DNA of 64,000 bases, taken from positions 25,548,060 to 25,612,059 of the forward strand of contig NC_135177.1 of the NCBI RefSeq assembly GCF_041146795.1, written 5' to 3'. The notes under the pieces were generated by a model, which was not told the DNA's origin, made no database searches, and was given only the letters and a program-made list of their open reading frames with translations. Of this stretch, positions 9,326 to 21,015 are shown piece by piece. A program made the translations under genes and the position numbers. Origin of the DNA: Maylandia zebra. Lineage: Eukaryota > Chordata > Actinopteri > Cichliformes > Cichlidae. Numbering within the stretch: position 1 is the first letter of the stretch; each line of letters begins with the position of its first letter.

Positions 9326-11834
9326 CAGTGGCGTGTCTAGAAAATTTTTGTTGGGGGGGCCAGGTAGGGGCACAGATTTGGAGAAGGGTGGCAGATTTAA
9401 TTGGCAGATAATGTTTAAAAAAAAATTCTACCAACCCTTAACCATAATTCAATAATCCTATAAACCTAATAACCAAATGCACTTTTAACTCTTATTAGAA
9501 TGAGATTTTAACCACTACGGTGCAAAGTTTTTAGATACTGCGTTGATAAAGTACAAGAGATACAATCAGTGCTTTGTCAGTGCTTACTCAGCATTCAAGG
9601 ACATCAATATTTGCATAGCATTTTTACTGACATGTAGTGCACATATGTTTTGGGCAAAAACATTTTTGAAAATTAAAATACGAACATTTGTAACAAACAA
9701 TTGACAAATTAGCCAATGCCAATGCAAAACTTTATCTGCCTGTTAAAAAAAGAAGATAATCTTCTCACAAACTGGTGTTTGATTTTGAAACAGGAAAAAA
9801 GTGGGGAAACAAATGAAAAGACTAACATTTGAATAAAACCTGAAAGCAAGTAAATACTTTCTATGCTGCCTTATGGTAAACTTTGGTAATATTGATAAAG
9901 AACAACACTGGCTGATGATGAAATACAGTCAGCTGGCATGGTGACACTGCCAGTATTAACCTGCAGGGCTGGACTGGGACAAAAAAATTGGGCATTTTTA
10001 CTACAGACCGACCCACCAGGTATTAAAGCCATAAAGCCTTTGAATGAAAACAAATGCTGTTGTGACAGTGATGTACAGTCTTTTTGGTATATGTATGATT
10101 TCTATACATTTTACGTCAGATAAAAACTTTGGTTGTAAGATTTAGATAATTATTTAATAAAAACTAGGTATTTTAAATGAGAATAAGAAAGAAAAGTATT
10201 TCTTTGTGCCCACCTTTCCCTGTTAATGCCCTACCTGGCCCCCTGGCAAAACTTTGCTAGACCCGCCCCTGCACAGTTACCAGCTGTCAGCTACATAAAA
10301 AAGGATCCTGGTGTTATTCGTCTCTCAGAAACAGTTCATAACTTCAACTCATTCATGTCACCTAAAAGGTAAACCTGTTTCTCCATCACCTGTTCAGCTC
10401 TGATGATTCCGTAAGGACATCTCCTGGTTTCATCTTCATGTTTCCCTCTCACCACATATCTAAACAGACATCATGACCAGCAGCTTTACAGCTGTGGCTC
10501 CAGCAAACATCAGCTGATACTAGAAATTAATATTAAATACATTCTAACAACAGCTGATCAAGCTTAAACGTGCTGCTGTTATTTAGCGCAATATCCGCTG
10601 GTTTCCTCTTTCTGGCGCAAAGTGGGCAATAAACAAACAAGAGAGAAAAGCCGATCAGCTGATCATTGATCAGTTTCATGATTGAAGTAGCAACAGGAGA
10701 GGGAGGGGGAGAGAATGAGAGAAGAAGAGGCAGCTGTGCAGCATAAAGACAGAATAAATCCAGCTTTGTGTCTTTTTTCCATTCTAGCTAAAGTCCGGGA
10801 CAAACTGCGTCTCTTCTCAGCTCAATACGAAACGCGTAATATTTTCTCTGAATGAGGGACCATCCCATTTTTTTAAGGAGCCGTTGGCAACTCTACTAAC
10901 CTTATGAATAAAATAAAGTTCACTATCAGTAACATCATAGCACCCACCCAGCTGTATAAAAACTCCGTCAAACTGGCTAGAACGCAGTATGAGTTATTGC
11001 AACTGACAGTAAAAAGTCAGCAACATGAAAATAAACTCCACCTAAACTTGGTTTATATCTGACCCAGATTGCAGGTCATAACTTCTTACCTGAAGTTCAG
11101 TTCACCTGACACTCGGACTGGTGGCTGCTTCGGGTCTCTCCTCCTGCCTCCCCTTCCCTCATCCACCTGTTGCCTCTGTGGAAGCCCCGTCATAGCCACC
11201 ACCAAACAACGGAGTTATTTCTACACATCGACCTGCATCTGGCCAATCCACCACCTCTCATTGTTCATGCCATTACAAAAAAATAAAATAAAATAAGTCA
11301 CCGGGCACATGCCCGGTATGCCCGATGGCCAGTCCAGCTATGTTAACCTGCAACCAAATCTGCAGCTCCATACAGCAATGTTACGACTTAGATTATATCT
11401 TATAACTCATAACTCTTATGTTAGCTGCCCTCAGTAGCATACTGTCTGAAATATTCCACAGCTGCAATAATTCTTTAAGTGTAATTTTTTCCTTGGTATT
11501 CTAATTTCACCGAAGTTTACTAAATTCAACAAACTTGATATTACTTACCGGGACATTTATTCTGTCCTCATTTTCTTTCACCGAAAAATTGTTTCCTGCA
11601 GTGACGTCTTTCGCGCTTGGCTCTCCTACCTTTGCTAACGTGATGCGCATAGCGCAGAAGCGATGCTGCATTCACTTACACTCGGATATCTGAGCGTCAC
11701 CGTGAAAACATAATCGGACATTTGATATTTGATTGAATTTTATTGTTTTGCCTTTGGGGTGGCACCTGGGGTGGCCAGTCTGGTTTGGGGGGTGGCCTGT
11801 GCCCCCCCAGGCCACCCCGCTGGACACGCCATTG
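9326..11834. mobile_element. non-autonomous hAT-type transposon (outer)
   Basis: Termini are CAGTGGCGTGTCTAG at the left and the complement of CAATGGCGTGTCCAG at the right. They are flanked by perfect 8-bp target duplications AGCATAAG at 9318-9325 and 11835-11842. Eight-base duplications and short inverted ends define hAT-like insertions. No transposase frame remains. It contains a second complete insertion. Confidence 0.88.
9964..11342. mobile_element. non-autonomous hAT-type transposon (nested)
   Basis: Termini CAGGGCTGGACTGGGAC and, inverted at the right, CATAGCTGGACTGGCC. Perfect 8-bp duplications TTAACCTG at 9956-9963 and 11343-11350 lie inside the outer element. It has no transposase frame. 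Near 10230-10272 it carries a stretch that, inverted, resembles the outer element's left end (GGGTCTAG followed by GGGGGCCAGGTAGG), perhaps a fragment of a related element. Confidence 0.85.
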
Positions 11835-11842
11835 AGCATAAG

Positions 11843-12550
11843 GCCTGCAAAACCTTTGAAGGCTTTCTGTAATCATCCAGATTTTTCCAACATATAGATT
11901 GAGTTCACCATTAAAACATACAGGACCACATTTATGAGTGATAAACTGATGCAAGGGCTACAACCTCTGTGTATTTATTTTACATTTAATGATCAATAAG
12001 AGGCTACAGTCAGAGACCTATATCAAAATAATAGCAACTTAAAAAAAACTTCATATTTATTGTTGTAGGCAAATAATTTATAAACAATTTTCATATGTCC
12101 TGTTAAAATATTTTTATAATGACCCCAAAAAATATTATAACCAACAAACTAACAAAAACAATAACTTTTGTCTTCCCGGAGCAGATAGAGACTTCACAAA
12201 TGTTTCATCTGCAGGACAAGAAAAGATAGACATTTTTTTCTAGCAGACAAACACTATAAACTGCATGCGAGTAGGCATTGGCTTTCAGCACTATTGGAAA
12301 AATGATAGATTTTTATACAGAGAAAAAATCTTTCACTCTTTTCCTTATTGTATAAGTATAATGTATAACAGTATTCTTTCTTAATAAAGCACAACAGTGA
12401 ATTTAATACTTACCCTAAAATGGAAATACAGTTCAATTTTTCTTATCATTTGGGGAAGTGTTCTCATACACATGTTCTCCTGGTCAAAAAATAAGATACA
12501 GTAATTTTATTTATACTTTCTTTATTTTGTTATTAAAAATGTGAACGTTA
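11843..12550. other. AT-rich stretch, no gene seen
   Basis: Stops in every frame and no splice-bounded homology to the Ig genes further right. If gene A continues leftwards past the BEL element this would be intron, but no exon was recognised in it. Confidence 0.4.
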
Positions 12551-12830
12551 AATAGTCTGTATTTGTATAGCGCTTTACTTAGTCCCTATGGACCCCAAAG
12601 TGCTTTACACTACATTCAGTCATTCCACTCACACACTGGTGATGGCAAGCTACGTTGTAGCCACAGCCACCCTGGGGCGCACTGACAGAGGCGAGGCTGC
12701 CGGATACTGGTGCCACCGGGCCCTCTGGCCACCACCAGTAGGCAACGGGTGAAGTGTCTTGCCCAAGGACACAACAACCGAGACTGTCGGAGCCAGGGCT
12801 CAAACCGGCAACCGGGGCTGCCAACTGTTG
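12551..12830 (-). repeat. tRNA-headed SINE copy, body portion (split by BEL insertion)
   Basis: Shares long stretches with 43430-43772, for example the run from GGCAAGCTAC through GGGGCGCACTGACAGAGGCG. Read on the minus strand it starts in a tRNA-like promoter B-box region (GGTTTGAGCCC) and ends in a GCGCTATACAAAT tail. The first part of its head is found on the other side of the BEL element at 21490-21510, so the BEL element inserted into this SINE. Confidence 0.75.
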
Positions 12831-13304
12831 TGTGTAAGCCGTGAGACCAGTTTTCCCGTGATTCACTCGCGTACGTCAGTTTGAAGAGGAAAAAGAACTC
12901 CACGGGACTCCGATGTGAAAAGATGTAACAAAAAATTTATTCCACGGTTTTGCATCTTACAGGAGTGGTCAGGTTTAACTTGTCCTCAACAAAATAACCT
13001 ACTACGGTAGGAAAACCGTGTGGCTCTGTTCTACCCTGCTGCCCCGTATAGCTTATGCCGTGTTAACTCCTTTTCTCTCTCTCTCTCCCCTCCCGCACCG
13101 CATGCACTAATTTGCATACATCCGTGATGCCCGGATTTTACTATAAACACGAGTCTTTAAGGCACATGTATTCATGGTACTACATAACCTAGTTCCACCA
13201 TAAACATGCATCTATTTCCTAAAATTATTAATTACACACACGAGCTTAACAACAGCGAAATATAAATACTAAAACATATGAACTATCTTAACTTGGCTCC
13301 CACA
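12831..13304 (-). repeat. BEL/Pao 3' LTR
   Basis: A 474-bp LTR, TGTG to CACA, the same length as 21016-21489. I found a single base difference (ACACGAGC here, ACACAAGC there). An AATAAA signal on the minus strand lies at 12936-12941. The flank TGTTG on the left and TCTTG right of the other LTR form a probable 5-bp target duplication with one mismatch. Confidence 0.93.
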
Positions 13305-13374
13305 TACCGGCCCCTAATTGTGACCCTATTACACAATTACCAAATTACACTTGTGGAGCCAAGGTACACAAACT

Positions 13375-14998
13375 TCAGTCTCTGCAGTTGATTACTTCAG
13401 TCCGATTCCTGCAGAAGGCAAATCTTCGTAATGGGCCTGTCCAGTACACTCGCGTCTTGGTTTTGATCCTAACCTGCCGCACCATTCCTGCCTTGTCTGA
13501 GATAGCATGGATTACTTTCCCTGTAATCCAAGAGTTGCGTGGGGCTGTATCGTCAACAATAAGCACAATGTCTCCAACCAAAAAGTTGCGAGATGGACGG
13601 GTCCACCTTTGCCTCTCTTGAAGTTGTGGTAAATATTCCCTTGCCCATCGTTTCCAGAATATTTCCGACATGTATTGCACTTGCTTCCATCTTCTTCTTG
13701 CGTAGAGATCTTGCCTATCGAACAGTCCGGGAGGAAGAGATGGTTTGTTCCTGAGCAGCAACAGGTGATTGGGAGTGAGTACTTCCAGATCATTTGGATC
13801 ACTGGACGCTTTGGTTATTGGCCGACTGTTAATAACGGCCTCCGCCTCACACAGAAGTGTATGCAGGCCCTCTTCATCCAGTGTCTGCAGCCTCAAGGTA
13901 ACGTTTAGGATTTTCTTCACTGACTTGATCAATCTCTCCCAGACCCCTCCATGATGGGGTCCTGAGGGAGGGTTGAACGTCCACTGAATGCCTTGTTGTT
14001 TTAGGTGGTCTTCAATTTTGGACACATTCCATTCAGCAATGGCTCTTTTAAGTTCACGCTCTGCACCAATGAAGTTAGTTCCATTGTGAGAACGAAGGGT
14101 CTTTATCTGGCCTCGTCTGGCTATGAATCGACGGAGAGCATGGATGAAGGAATCTGTGTCCAGCGAGGCTGCCATCTCCAAGTGTATTGCACGAGTAGTT
14201 AGGCAGGTGAAAATGACTCCATACCTCTTCACCGTACTTCGACCACGTTTGATCTCGAACGGACCAAAGTAGTCCACTCCGCAGTTAGTAAATGGAGGGT
14301 CATCTGGCAGAACTCTGTCTCGGGGTAGGTCGGCCATTTGCTGCTGTCCTGCAATTCCATGCTCACGCCAACAGGCAATACACCTAGCGAGTATTTTTCG
14401 TACTGCAGAGTTGGCACCGGGTACCCAAAACTTTGTTCTCAACTTGGAGATAACATGATTGCGACCACTATGAGCCAAGTTCTCATGTATTTCTCTGAGG
14501 ATAAGCTTCGTGACGTGAAGATCCTTGCTCAGGATTGCTGGCCGCTTAGCCTCCTCGGGTAGTGCTGCTCTGCTGAGTCGCCCTCCGACCCTAAGGATGC
14601 CTTGTTCAAGTACTGGACTCAGTTTGAAAAGACTACTAGTCCTCTTCACCCCCTGACCTTTAGAAAGTGCGCTGATCTCCTTAGGAAATGTCTTTCTCTG
14701 ACAGTAGCGAATGATTGCTTCTTCAGCCTTCGCAAGGTTCTCTACCGTTAGCTTGTTGGTGTCCCCTTGAAACAGGCTGTCCTTGAAACCTTCCATATCC
14801 CTCTCGACTTCAGGTTGTGTTTTAACAGCACACAACTCCTTCCTTTTGGGACACAATTGCAGCAGAATGCTCTTGACTTTAAGCATCCATGCCACTGCCC
14901 TTTTAAGTTTAAACCAGGATGAGAAGTACTGCAGGAACTCCAGCACTACATCTTCACATTCCTTGATTGTACTAGCACACACCAGGTTACCCTTTACC
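13375..14998 (-). pseudogene. BEL/Pao Pol, integrase part (3' half, split by hAT)
   Basis: An open frame of about 540 codons carrying the end of Pol. It holds the HHCC zinc site (HENLAHSGRNH to CIACW, about residues 165-205 of the part that begins at Met 14982), then the integrase core with CGVDYFGPF, RSHNGTNFIGA and GGVWERL, and a C-terminal domain with RRRWKQVQ typical of BEL/Pao integrases. The second catalytic position, normally Asp in the SDNG-type motif, is His here (CAC at 14086-14088), so the enzyme should be inactive. The frame enters directly from the 8-bp hAT target duplication at 14991-14998 and matches the frame on the other side of that hAT. Confidence 0.88.
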
Positions 14999-16394
14999 TA
15001 GAGCTGGGCGATATGAGATTTTTTCATATCACGATATGTTTTTTTCATTTCAGGCGATAACGATATCTATCACGATATAAGCCAAATAACTATATTTGTA
15101 AGATTTAAATGTGCCGTTGCTCACAAGTAAAATGTGAAATAATCAGCAGCTTATTTTGATTTAAATATTTATTTCCCATAATAAGTTCAACAGGGTAGAT
15201 GTACTTAAGGAACATGAGACTTTTTCAGATAAATAAAGGCAAATATTGCAAACTATACAAAAGGCAGCCGCTAAAGCGTTTAAGTTTCAAAATAGAACAA
15301 ACGAAACAGACTAAATTGTCAATTCCACTTAGAAACAAAATATTAATTCTAAAAATAAATCTTAGTTTGTTTTACAGAAGAACAGACAAAACTGGCTAAC
15401 TTTTGTCAATATCAAATAAACTGAGAACTAAAAGGAAATTCTCAATCTCTCCTTGTTGTATAGCTTAGCTTTTCAAACAGTTTTAACAGTTACTTTAGTC
15501 TGACAAAAGCTGAATGACGAATTAGCGCTTCCAGTCAGAGACTGTGGCTACGTCCACACGTACACGGGTATTTTTGAAAACGGAGATTTTCCGTTTTCGT
15601 TTTAAAAAATAATCCCGTCCACACATAAAGGCAGAAATGAAGGAAAACGCTGCTATGAACATGCCAAAGCAGCAGGTGGCGCTAGATTCCTAACCGTGCA
15701 GAAATGTTGGCCAATCAGAAGTCTAGAAGCCTCGGTGGGAAAAAGTAAACAAAGCTGCGGCATAGAAGCAGAACCGAGTCGTATGTGTGGACGGACAGTA
15801 ACTGTGTGTATATGTAAGCATTTAAACACTGCAGAGAGTAGAATTAACAGTAACAGTATTGTAGAAATTCATTTCACCGAAACAATAACGTGGCGCACAG
15901 TGTGACGCATGCACCAGTTTATTGTATTTCCAGACTTGCTTTCGGCACAATTTACAGTGCACGCTACTCTGTTTTTTGTCAGACTTGAAATAGCTGAAAT
16001 ACCTTCACACTACGGAACTTCTATGGCTCTTCCGTTCGACAATCTCTCCGGCATTGGAACCATCATCGGTTTTCTCTTCGGTCACGCTCGGTTGATTTTT
16101 CTAGTCGGCACACTCATTTCCTCCATTACGCGCTGGCTCCATTACCCGCTGGCTGCTTCCCAAACAAACACACGTGCGGCTTGGCACTTGTGCTGTACGT
16201 AACAAGTCACGCGACGTGACGCTGCGGCTGTGATTGGTTCGGCTCTGCGCTACTTAATTTGGATTGGCTAACCTTTTTTTTTTTTTTTTTTTAAGAGGAC
16301 AAGAGCGGCTAGGTCTATCGCGATAGCTTAATTTCTCTATCGAGTAAAAGTTATATCGCGATACATATCGTTATCGTTCTATCGCCCAGCTCTA
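14999..16394. mobile_element. hAT-type non-autonomous transposon inside BEL pol
   Basis: Inverted ends TAGAGCTGGGCGATA and its complement bound 1396 bp, flanked by perfect 8-bp duplications CCTTTACC (14991-14998 and 16395-16402). The subterminal parts are rich in short ATCGCGAT and ATATCG inverted motifs near both ends. No transposase was recognised. Its insertion splits the BEL polyprotein frame. Confidence 0.9.
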
Positions 16395-17898
16395 CCTTTA
16401 CCTCTGGGTCATCTGTAGTCAGGCCTTCAACTGGGTGCACCTCTTCTGGCCACTCTTCCATAGGTTTGGTGAGAAAGTCCGGCCCCTGTAACCATGTGTG
16501 GGATTGCATGAAGCTCTCTGCTCGGAGCCCCCTTGATGCAAAGTCGGCAGGATTCAGTGAGGTGTTGATATACCTCCATTGCTCTGGACTGGAGCATTTC
16601 AAGATGGCATCCACACGGTTAGCAACAAAGGTACGGAATCTACTTGTTTGATTTCTGATATACTTGAGTACCGTGGTACTATCTGACCAAAATACAGATG
16701 GTTGGAGCGGAAGCTGCAATTCAGATGTCAGAACCCTGTCTATGCGTGCTGCCATGGTTGCTGCGGTAAGTTCCATGCGGGGAACTGTAATGGGCTTAAG
16801 TGGGGCCACTCTTGCCTTTCCCAACATGAATGCGCAGTGGACTTCGTTACGGCTGTTCCTCTGTAGCAAGTAGCTTACTGTACCGTAGCCCTCTTCACTG
16901 GCATCAGCAAAGTGTTGCAGCTGATTGTATACTGACTCTCCAAAGCCCACAGGTTTAAAACATCTTGGAACGCTTATGTTCCCTAGCTGGCGGAGCTGGG
17001 TCTTCCACTTGAGCCACTTGTGAGCTAGGTCTGCAGGTATGATGACATCCCAGCCAATCTTTCTCCTGCAAAGCTCTTGCAGAATCTTCTTTGCTTGAAG
17101 CGTGACTGGTGACAAGATACCCAGTGGGTCGTAGACAGAACTCACAGTGGACAGAAGGTTTCTCCGAGTGGGTGCCTTGTCTGGCATTACAATCTTGAAC
17201 CTGAAGCTGTCAGATTGAATACACCATTGGACTCCCAGCGCTCTCTCAATGGGGAGTGTGTCCTGATCCAGATCGAGATCTTTAACCTCCGATGCCCTTT
17301 CTTCTTCTGGAATAGCAGACAGAACTGCTCTGCTATTGCTTATCCATTTTGTGAGCCTGAATCCACCCCTCTGACATACAGCTCTAAGAGTGTGGTATAA
17401 CTGTATGGCTTCCTCTTCTGAGCTCACAGCCTTCAAACAGTCGTCCACATAGAAGTTGTGCAGGACTGTGTCAACCGCTTGGCTGTTGGCTGGATCTCGG
17501 TTGTCTTCAGCACATTTACGCAGAGCAAAGCTGGCGCAGCTTGGTGACGAAGTTGCACCGAAAATGTGAACCGCCATCTTGTACTCCACCATATTCTGAG
17601 TAATGTCACCAGATGTCCACCACAGGAACCAAAGAAGGTCAGAATCCTCATCAGGCACCTTTACTTGGTGGAACATTGCTTCCACATCTGCCATGATGAC
17701 CACTTCTTCTTGTCTGAACCGGATAATTACCCCCAGAAGGGTACTGGTAAGATTTGGTCCTTGTAACAGCTGGTCATTTAAGGTGGTGCCTCTGTACGAT
17801 GCTCCACAGTCAAAGACCACTCGAAGCTTGTGTTTCTTGGGATGGTAAACTCCGTGGTGCGGTAGGTACCAAACCTTTCCATCGTCACGATCAAGGTC
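16395..17898 (-). pseudogene. BEL/Pao Pol, reverse transcriptase and RNase H part
   Basis: Frame continuous with the upstream Gag-protease frame except for one amber codon at 17899-17901. Directly after that stop the reading WYLPHHGVYHPKK marks the start of BEL/Pao reverse transcriptase. Counted from Met 17820, the catalytic box FYVDDC is near residue 120, the RNase H motif FADASEEGYG near 302 and WSDSTTVLKYI near 380. The C-terminal side is cut by the hAT at 16394. About one third of the polyprotein lies here. Confidence 0.9.
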
Positions 17899-20799
17899 CT
17901 ATTCTGGCACTTTCACTGCGTAACCGTTGGTTATGACGTTACTCATGAAAGCCGAGTACTCTGCGTGGAATGAAGTATTCCTCTCCAACTTCCGCTTTAG
18001 GTGTAACCCACGTTGCTCAGCCACTTTGCGGTTGTTGGGCATCTTAATGCGCTTGTTCCGCAATGGCAGAGCGATGCTGTAATGTCCGTCCACAATAGTA
18101 GCTGACTCTGTCGCTATCTCCAGAAACTGCAAATCCTCTCTTGACATTTCTTGTTTCTCGTTTCTTTCACGCTCAGGGAAGTCACTTTTAAACTGCTGGT
18201 CCCAGAGTTCATCCAGTTTGCTAACTGATATTCGATTTGCTGCAACCTGAATCAGTCCGCATGATGCCCTTTGTGAACTGCTTCCTTGGAGGGGTTCGCT
18301 GATGGTCCAACAGAGCCTTGTCTTCACAGCATATGGACCGCCATTCTCGCTGGCTATAACTTGCCAAGGTTCAACAGCTTTAGGTGGATTAGCCCCGATT
18401 AGCAGTCCAATCTTTGCTTCAATCCTAGGTATAGACACCTGCTGAAGGTAGGTCCACCTGTTCACGTAGTCTTGAGAAGGAGCATTGTCGGCAGACGCAG
18501 GAATGTCACTGTGACTGTACATTTCTGGCAACTCAAAGAAGTCATTGCTGTCTAAGCTGCTTATTTCCAACCCAGACACAACGTGGCTACCGACGACCTT
18601 TTCCTCTCCCATTGTTTTCAGCAAAATGTTTGTCTTCCTGCCAGACAAGTTAAGCTCATGCATTAACTCTTCAGTACAAAAGCAGGCAGTACTGCCAGGG
18701 TCCAGAAAAGCATAAGTGTGTGTCACCTTTTGTCCTCTTTTAGGTTTCACTTGTACTGGAACTATTGCCAAAATGTGCTCTGTTTTCTCTGCAGCGTGAG
18801 CAGGTGCTTCCATTTCAACAAATCCATTCACGATTGACTCTGTTTGGTCTTCTCTTTCTAATGATTCCACTTCAGAAGCTACCCTTTTGCTTGTAGCACT
18901 GGGCTTAGTCTTCATGTGTAACACTGTGGGGTGCGGTTGTGCACAAACCTGACAACTTGCCTTTTCTTGGCACGAACCACTCATGTGTCCCTCCTTAAGA
19001 CAGCTGAAGCATAGTCCTTTAGTTCGCATGAAGTCAATCTTTTCCTTATGAAGTGACTTCTTCATCCTCTTGCACTGTTCCATGGTGTGCTCTTCACCAC
19101 GACAGAAAAGACAGGGTTTGGAAAATGCACACACTTGCTTCCCGCTGACCTTGTTCCTTTCTTTAGAGGGTACGTCCTGTGTAGTGGTGATAGTTGCAGC
19201 TGCAGTGAATCCTTTTCTGTTTCCACTTCTCCTTTGCAACCTCTCATCCACTTGCCCTCTAACTTGGACCTTTAATGTGCTGTCCTTTATATCACCGAAC
19301 AATGGATGCAAAACTTCTTTGGCCTGCTTATTGACAAACTCCGCCAGATCTGCAAACGTGACTCTGTGTTTTGCCTTGTCTAAGACCCCACAAGCATATG
19401 TTCTCCACCTTTCTCTCAGCTTGTACGGAAGCTTGGAAACGATAGCACGCATGTTGGCCGTGTTATCCAACTCCTCCATGTACTCCACATCCATCATTGC
19501 ATTATGACATCCAGTAAGATAGAGGCCGAAAGCATGCAGAGCCTCTCCATCATCTGACTTGATGGTTGGCCAGTTAAGAGCCTTGTGAATGTATGCCACT
19601 GATATCTTGTAGGCATTTCCAAAGTGCTCTTCTAACAGTCTCTTAGCCATTTGATATCCATGTGTATGTTCCATATGAAGACAACTCCGTGTCAATTCTC
19701 GTGGTTGCCCACTTGTGTATTGTTCCATGTAGTACAATCGATCCTTGTCGCTCTCTGTTCTGTCCTCCACACCATGTTCAAAAGCTCGCATGAACAGCCG
19801 ATACTCTAATGGGTCCCCTTTAAACACAGAAATGTTCTGCGGGGGCAACGTAGCTAACTTCTGTTGCTTAGTTAGCGCTTCGACCACATCCTGTAGAGCA
19901 CTTGGTGTCTGCGATGGCTGGGAGGTAACAGTGTGTGTTTGCTGTGCGTTTTGGAGAATGTTCTTCTTCTGCGCTTGTCTTTCTCGTGTGGGGGATGGGC
20001 TATTTGACTGCTGTGAAGTAAATAAATCTCCAACCTTCTGCGATGCCACGTAGGAGTTCATTCCATCCCGAGTGGATACGCGACTGGATGCCTTGGATGC
20101 ACGACTTTCGTATTCCGATAAGATCTTGATCTTTGCCTCATTTGCTGCAAGAGCTGTTTGTATTTCTAGCTCCTCCTTTTCAGCTTGGAGCTTAGCCTCC
20201 CTTTCCTCCAGCAAGCGTTTCTGTCTTAAAGACGATGCCTTAATCAATAAGGTAGCTCGCTCCACCTCTGCCTTCATGCGTGTGGACGACACCGATGACG
20301 AAGCGCAGGAGCCGCGTTCTGACAATGCCTTATCACTGTGTTTTGAGACAGATACATTAGATATGCTGTCAGATGGATCCACATCTTCATTGCATTTTTC
20401 AGTCTCCCCAGCGCGCATGGCCATCTTGTCAATCCAAGCCGAAGCTGTCTCAGCAAAAGCCTTAAAGGAATCAGCCTTAGGTTTAAACCATTTTTCCTGG
20501 TCTTTAGTTAAATCCTCCTCCGGCGTTTGCTGGAGCACCTCTTTAACATTTGTGTTCAAACCACAAAACTCTCCAAACCGCTCATTAAAATCCTTCATTA
20601 ACTGTGTTACTTCTGTTAGGCTGGTATCACATTCATTTTCCATCAGCTGGCGCACTTGTTTCACTGTGCCTGTTAATTTGGCTAGCTTGGCCTTCTGTAA
20701 ATTGATAACACGTTGCAGCCTTTTCTCCATAGCTTTAGGTGTGATTTTCACCGCCCTAGCTTCCAATTCTGCTACTGTGTCTTCTTCTTCGTTGTTCAT
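17899..20799 (-). CDS. BEL/Pao Gag-protease part of polyprotein
   Basis: 966 residues from Met 20799 to an amber stop. The first 270 residues are highly charged and probably coiled coil, followed by a BEL-type Gag region (about 300-470). Two zinc knuckles follow, CLFCRGEEHTMEQC near 560 and CFSCLKEGHMSGSC near 595, then an aspartic protease with FLDPGS near 695. In BEL/Pao elements Gag and Pol are normally one frame; here the next frame is in the same phase, so the stop looks like a point nonsense mutation (a readthrough codon is possible but less likely). The rest of the frame is undamaged. Confidence 0.9.
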   Translation of the reverse strand: MNNEEEDTVAELEARAVKITPKAMEKRLQRVINLQKAKLAKLTGTVKQVRQLMENECDTSLTEVTQLMKDFNERFGEFCGLNTNVKEVLQQTPEEDLTKDQEKWFKPKADSFKAFAETASAWIDKMAMRAGETEKCNEDVDPSDSISNVSVSKHSDKALSERGSCASSSVSSTRMKAEVERATLLIKASSLRQKRLLEEREAKLQAEKEELEIQTALAANEAKIKILSEYESRASKASSRVSTRDGMNSYVASQKVGDLFTSQQSNSPSPTRERQAQKKNILQNAQQTHTVTSQPSQTPSALQDVVEALTKQQKLATLPPQNISVFKGDPLEYRLFMRAFEHGVEDRTESDKDRLYYMEQYTSGQPRELTRSCLHMEHTHGYQMAKRLLEEHFGNAYKISVAYIHKALNWPTIKSDDGEALHAFGLYLTGCHNAMMDVEYMEELDNTANMRAIVSKLPYKLRERWRTYACGVLDKAKHRVTFADLAEFVNKQAKEVLHPLFGDIKDSTLKVQVRGQVDERLQRRSGNRKGFTAAATITTTQDVPSKERNKVSGKQVCAFSKPCLFCRGEEHTMEQCKRMKKSLHKEKIDFMRTKGLCFSCLKEGHMSGSCQEKASCQVCAQPHPTVLHMKTKPSATSKRVASEVESLEREDQTESIVNGFVEMEAPAHAAEKTEHILAIVPVQVKPKRGQKVTHTYAFLDPGSTACFCTEELMHELNLSGRKTNILLKTMGEEKVVGSHVVSGLEISSLDSNDFFELPEMYSHSDIPASADNAPSQDYVNRWTYLQQVSIPRIEAKIGLLIGANPPKAVEPWQVIASENGGPYAVKTRLCWTISEPLQGSSSQRASCGLIQVAANRISVSKLDELWDQQFKSDFPERERNEKQEMSREDLQFLEIATESATIVDGHYSIALPLRNKRIKMPNNRKVAEQRGLHLKRKLERNTSFHAEYSAFMSNVITNGYAVKVPE

Positions 20800-21015
20800 G
20801 CTATTAATTTCCCGAATAGCAACACCAAAATCCTTATTTTATCATCTAAAAATCATGCAGGTTGGCTACCACACAGTTCAGCATCCACCATGACTCAGCA
20901 ATTTTTCCTCGTGAATTAGCTCCACTTACTCACGTTTGTTGTCGCTGCAGCAGCTCAGGTTTTTTGCTTCTTTAGTCGCGTCAATTACTCCACAACGAGC
21001 AGGTTTTCCTACAAA
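20800..21015 (-). other. BEL/Pao leader region
   Basis: 216 bp between the gag start and the 5' LTR. A canonical primer-binding site starting TGG is not evident next to the LTR; the minus strand there starts TTTGTAGGAAAACC. Confidence 0.6.

Noticed and set aside
12601-12866. Minus-strand frames of 95 codons
   Set aside because: They decode SINE body and BEL LTR sequence.
20072-20893. 273-codon plus-strand frame
   Set aside because: Antisense shadow of the BEL Gag frame.
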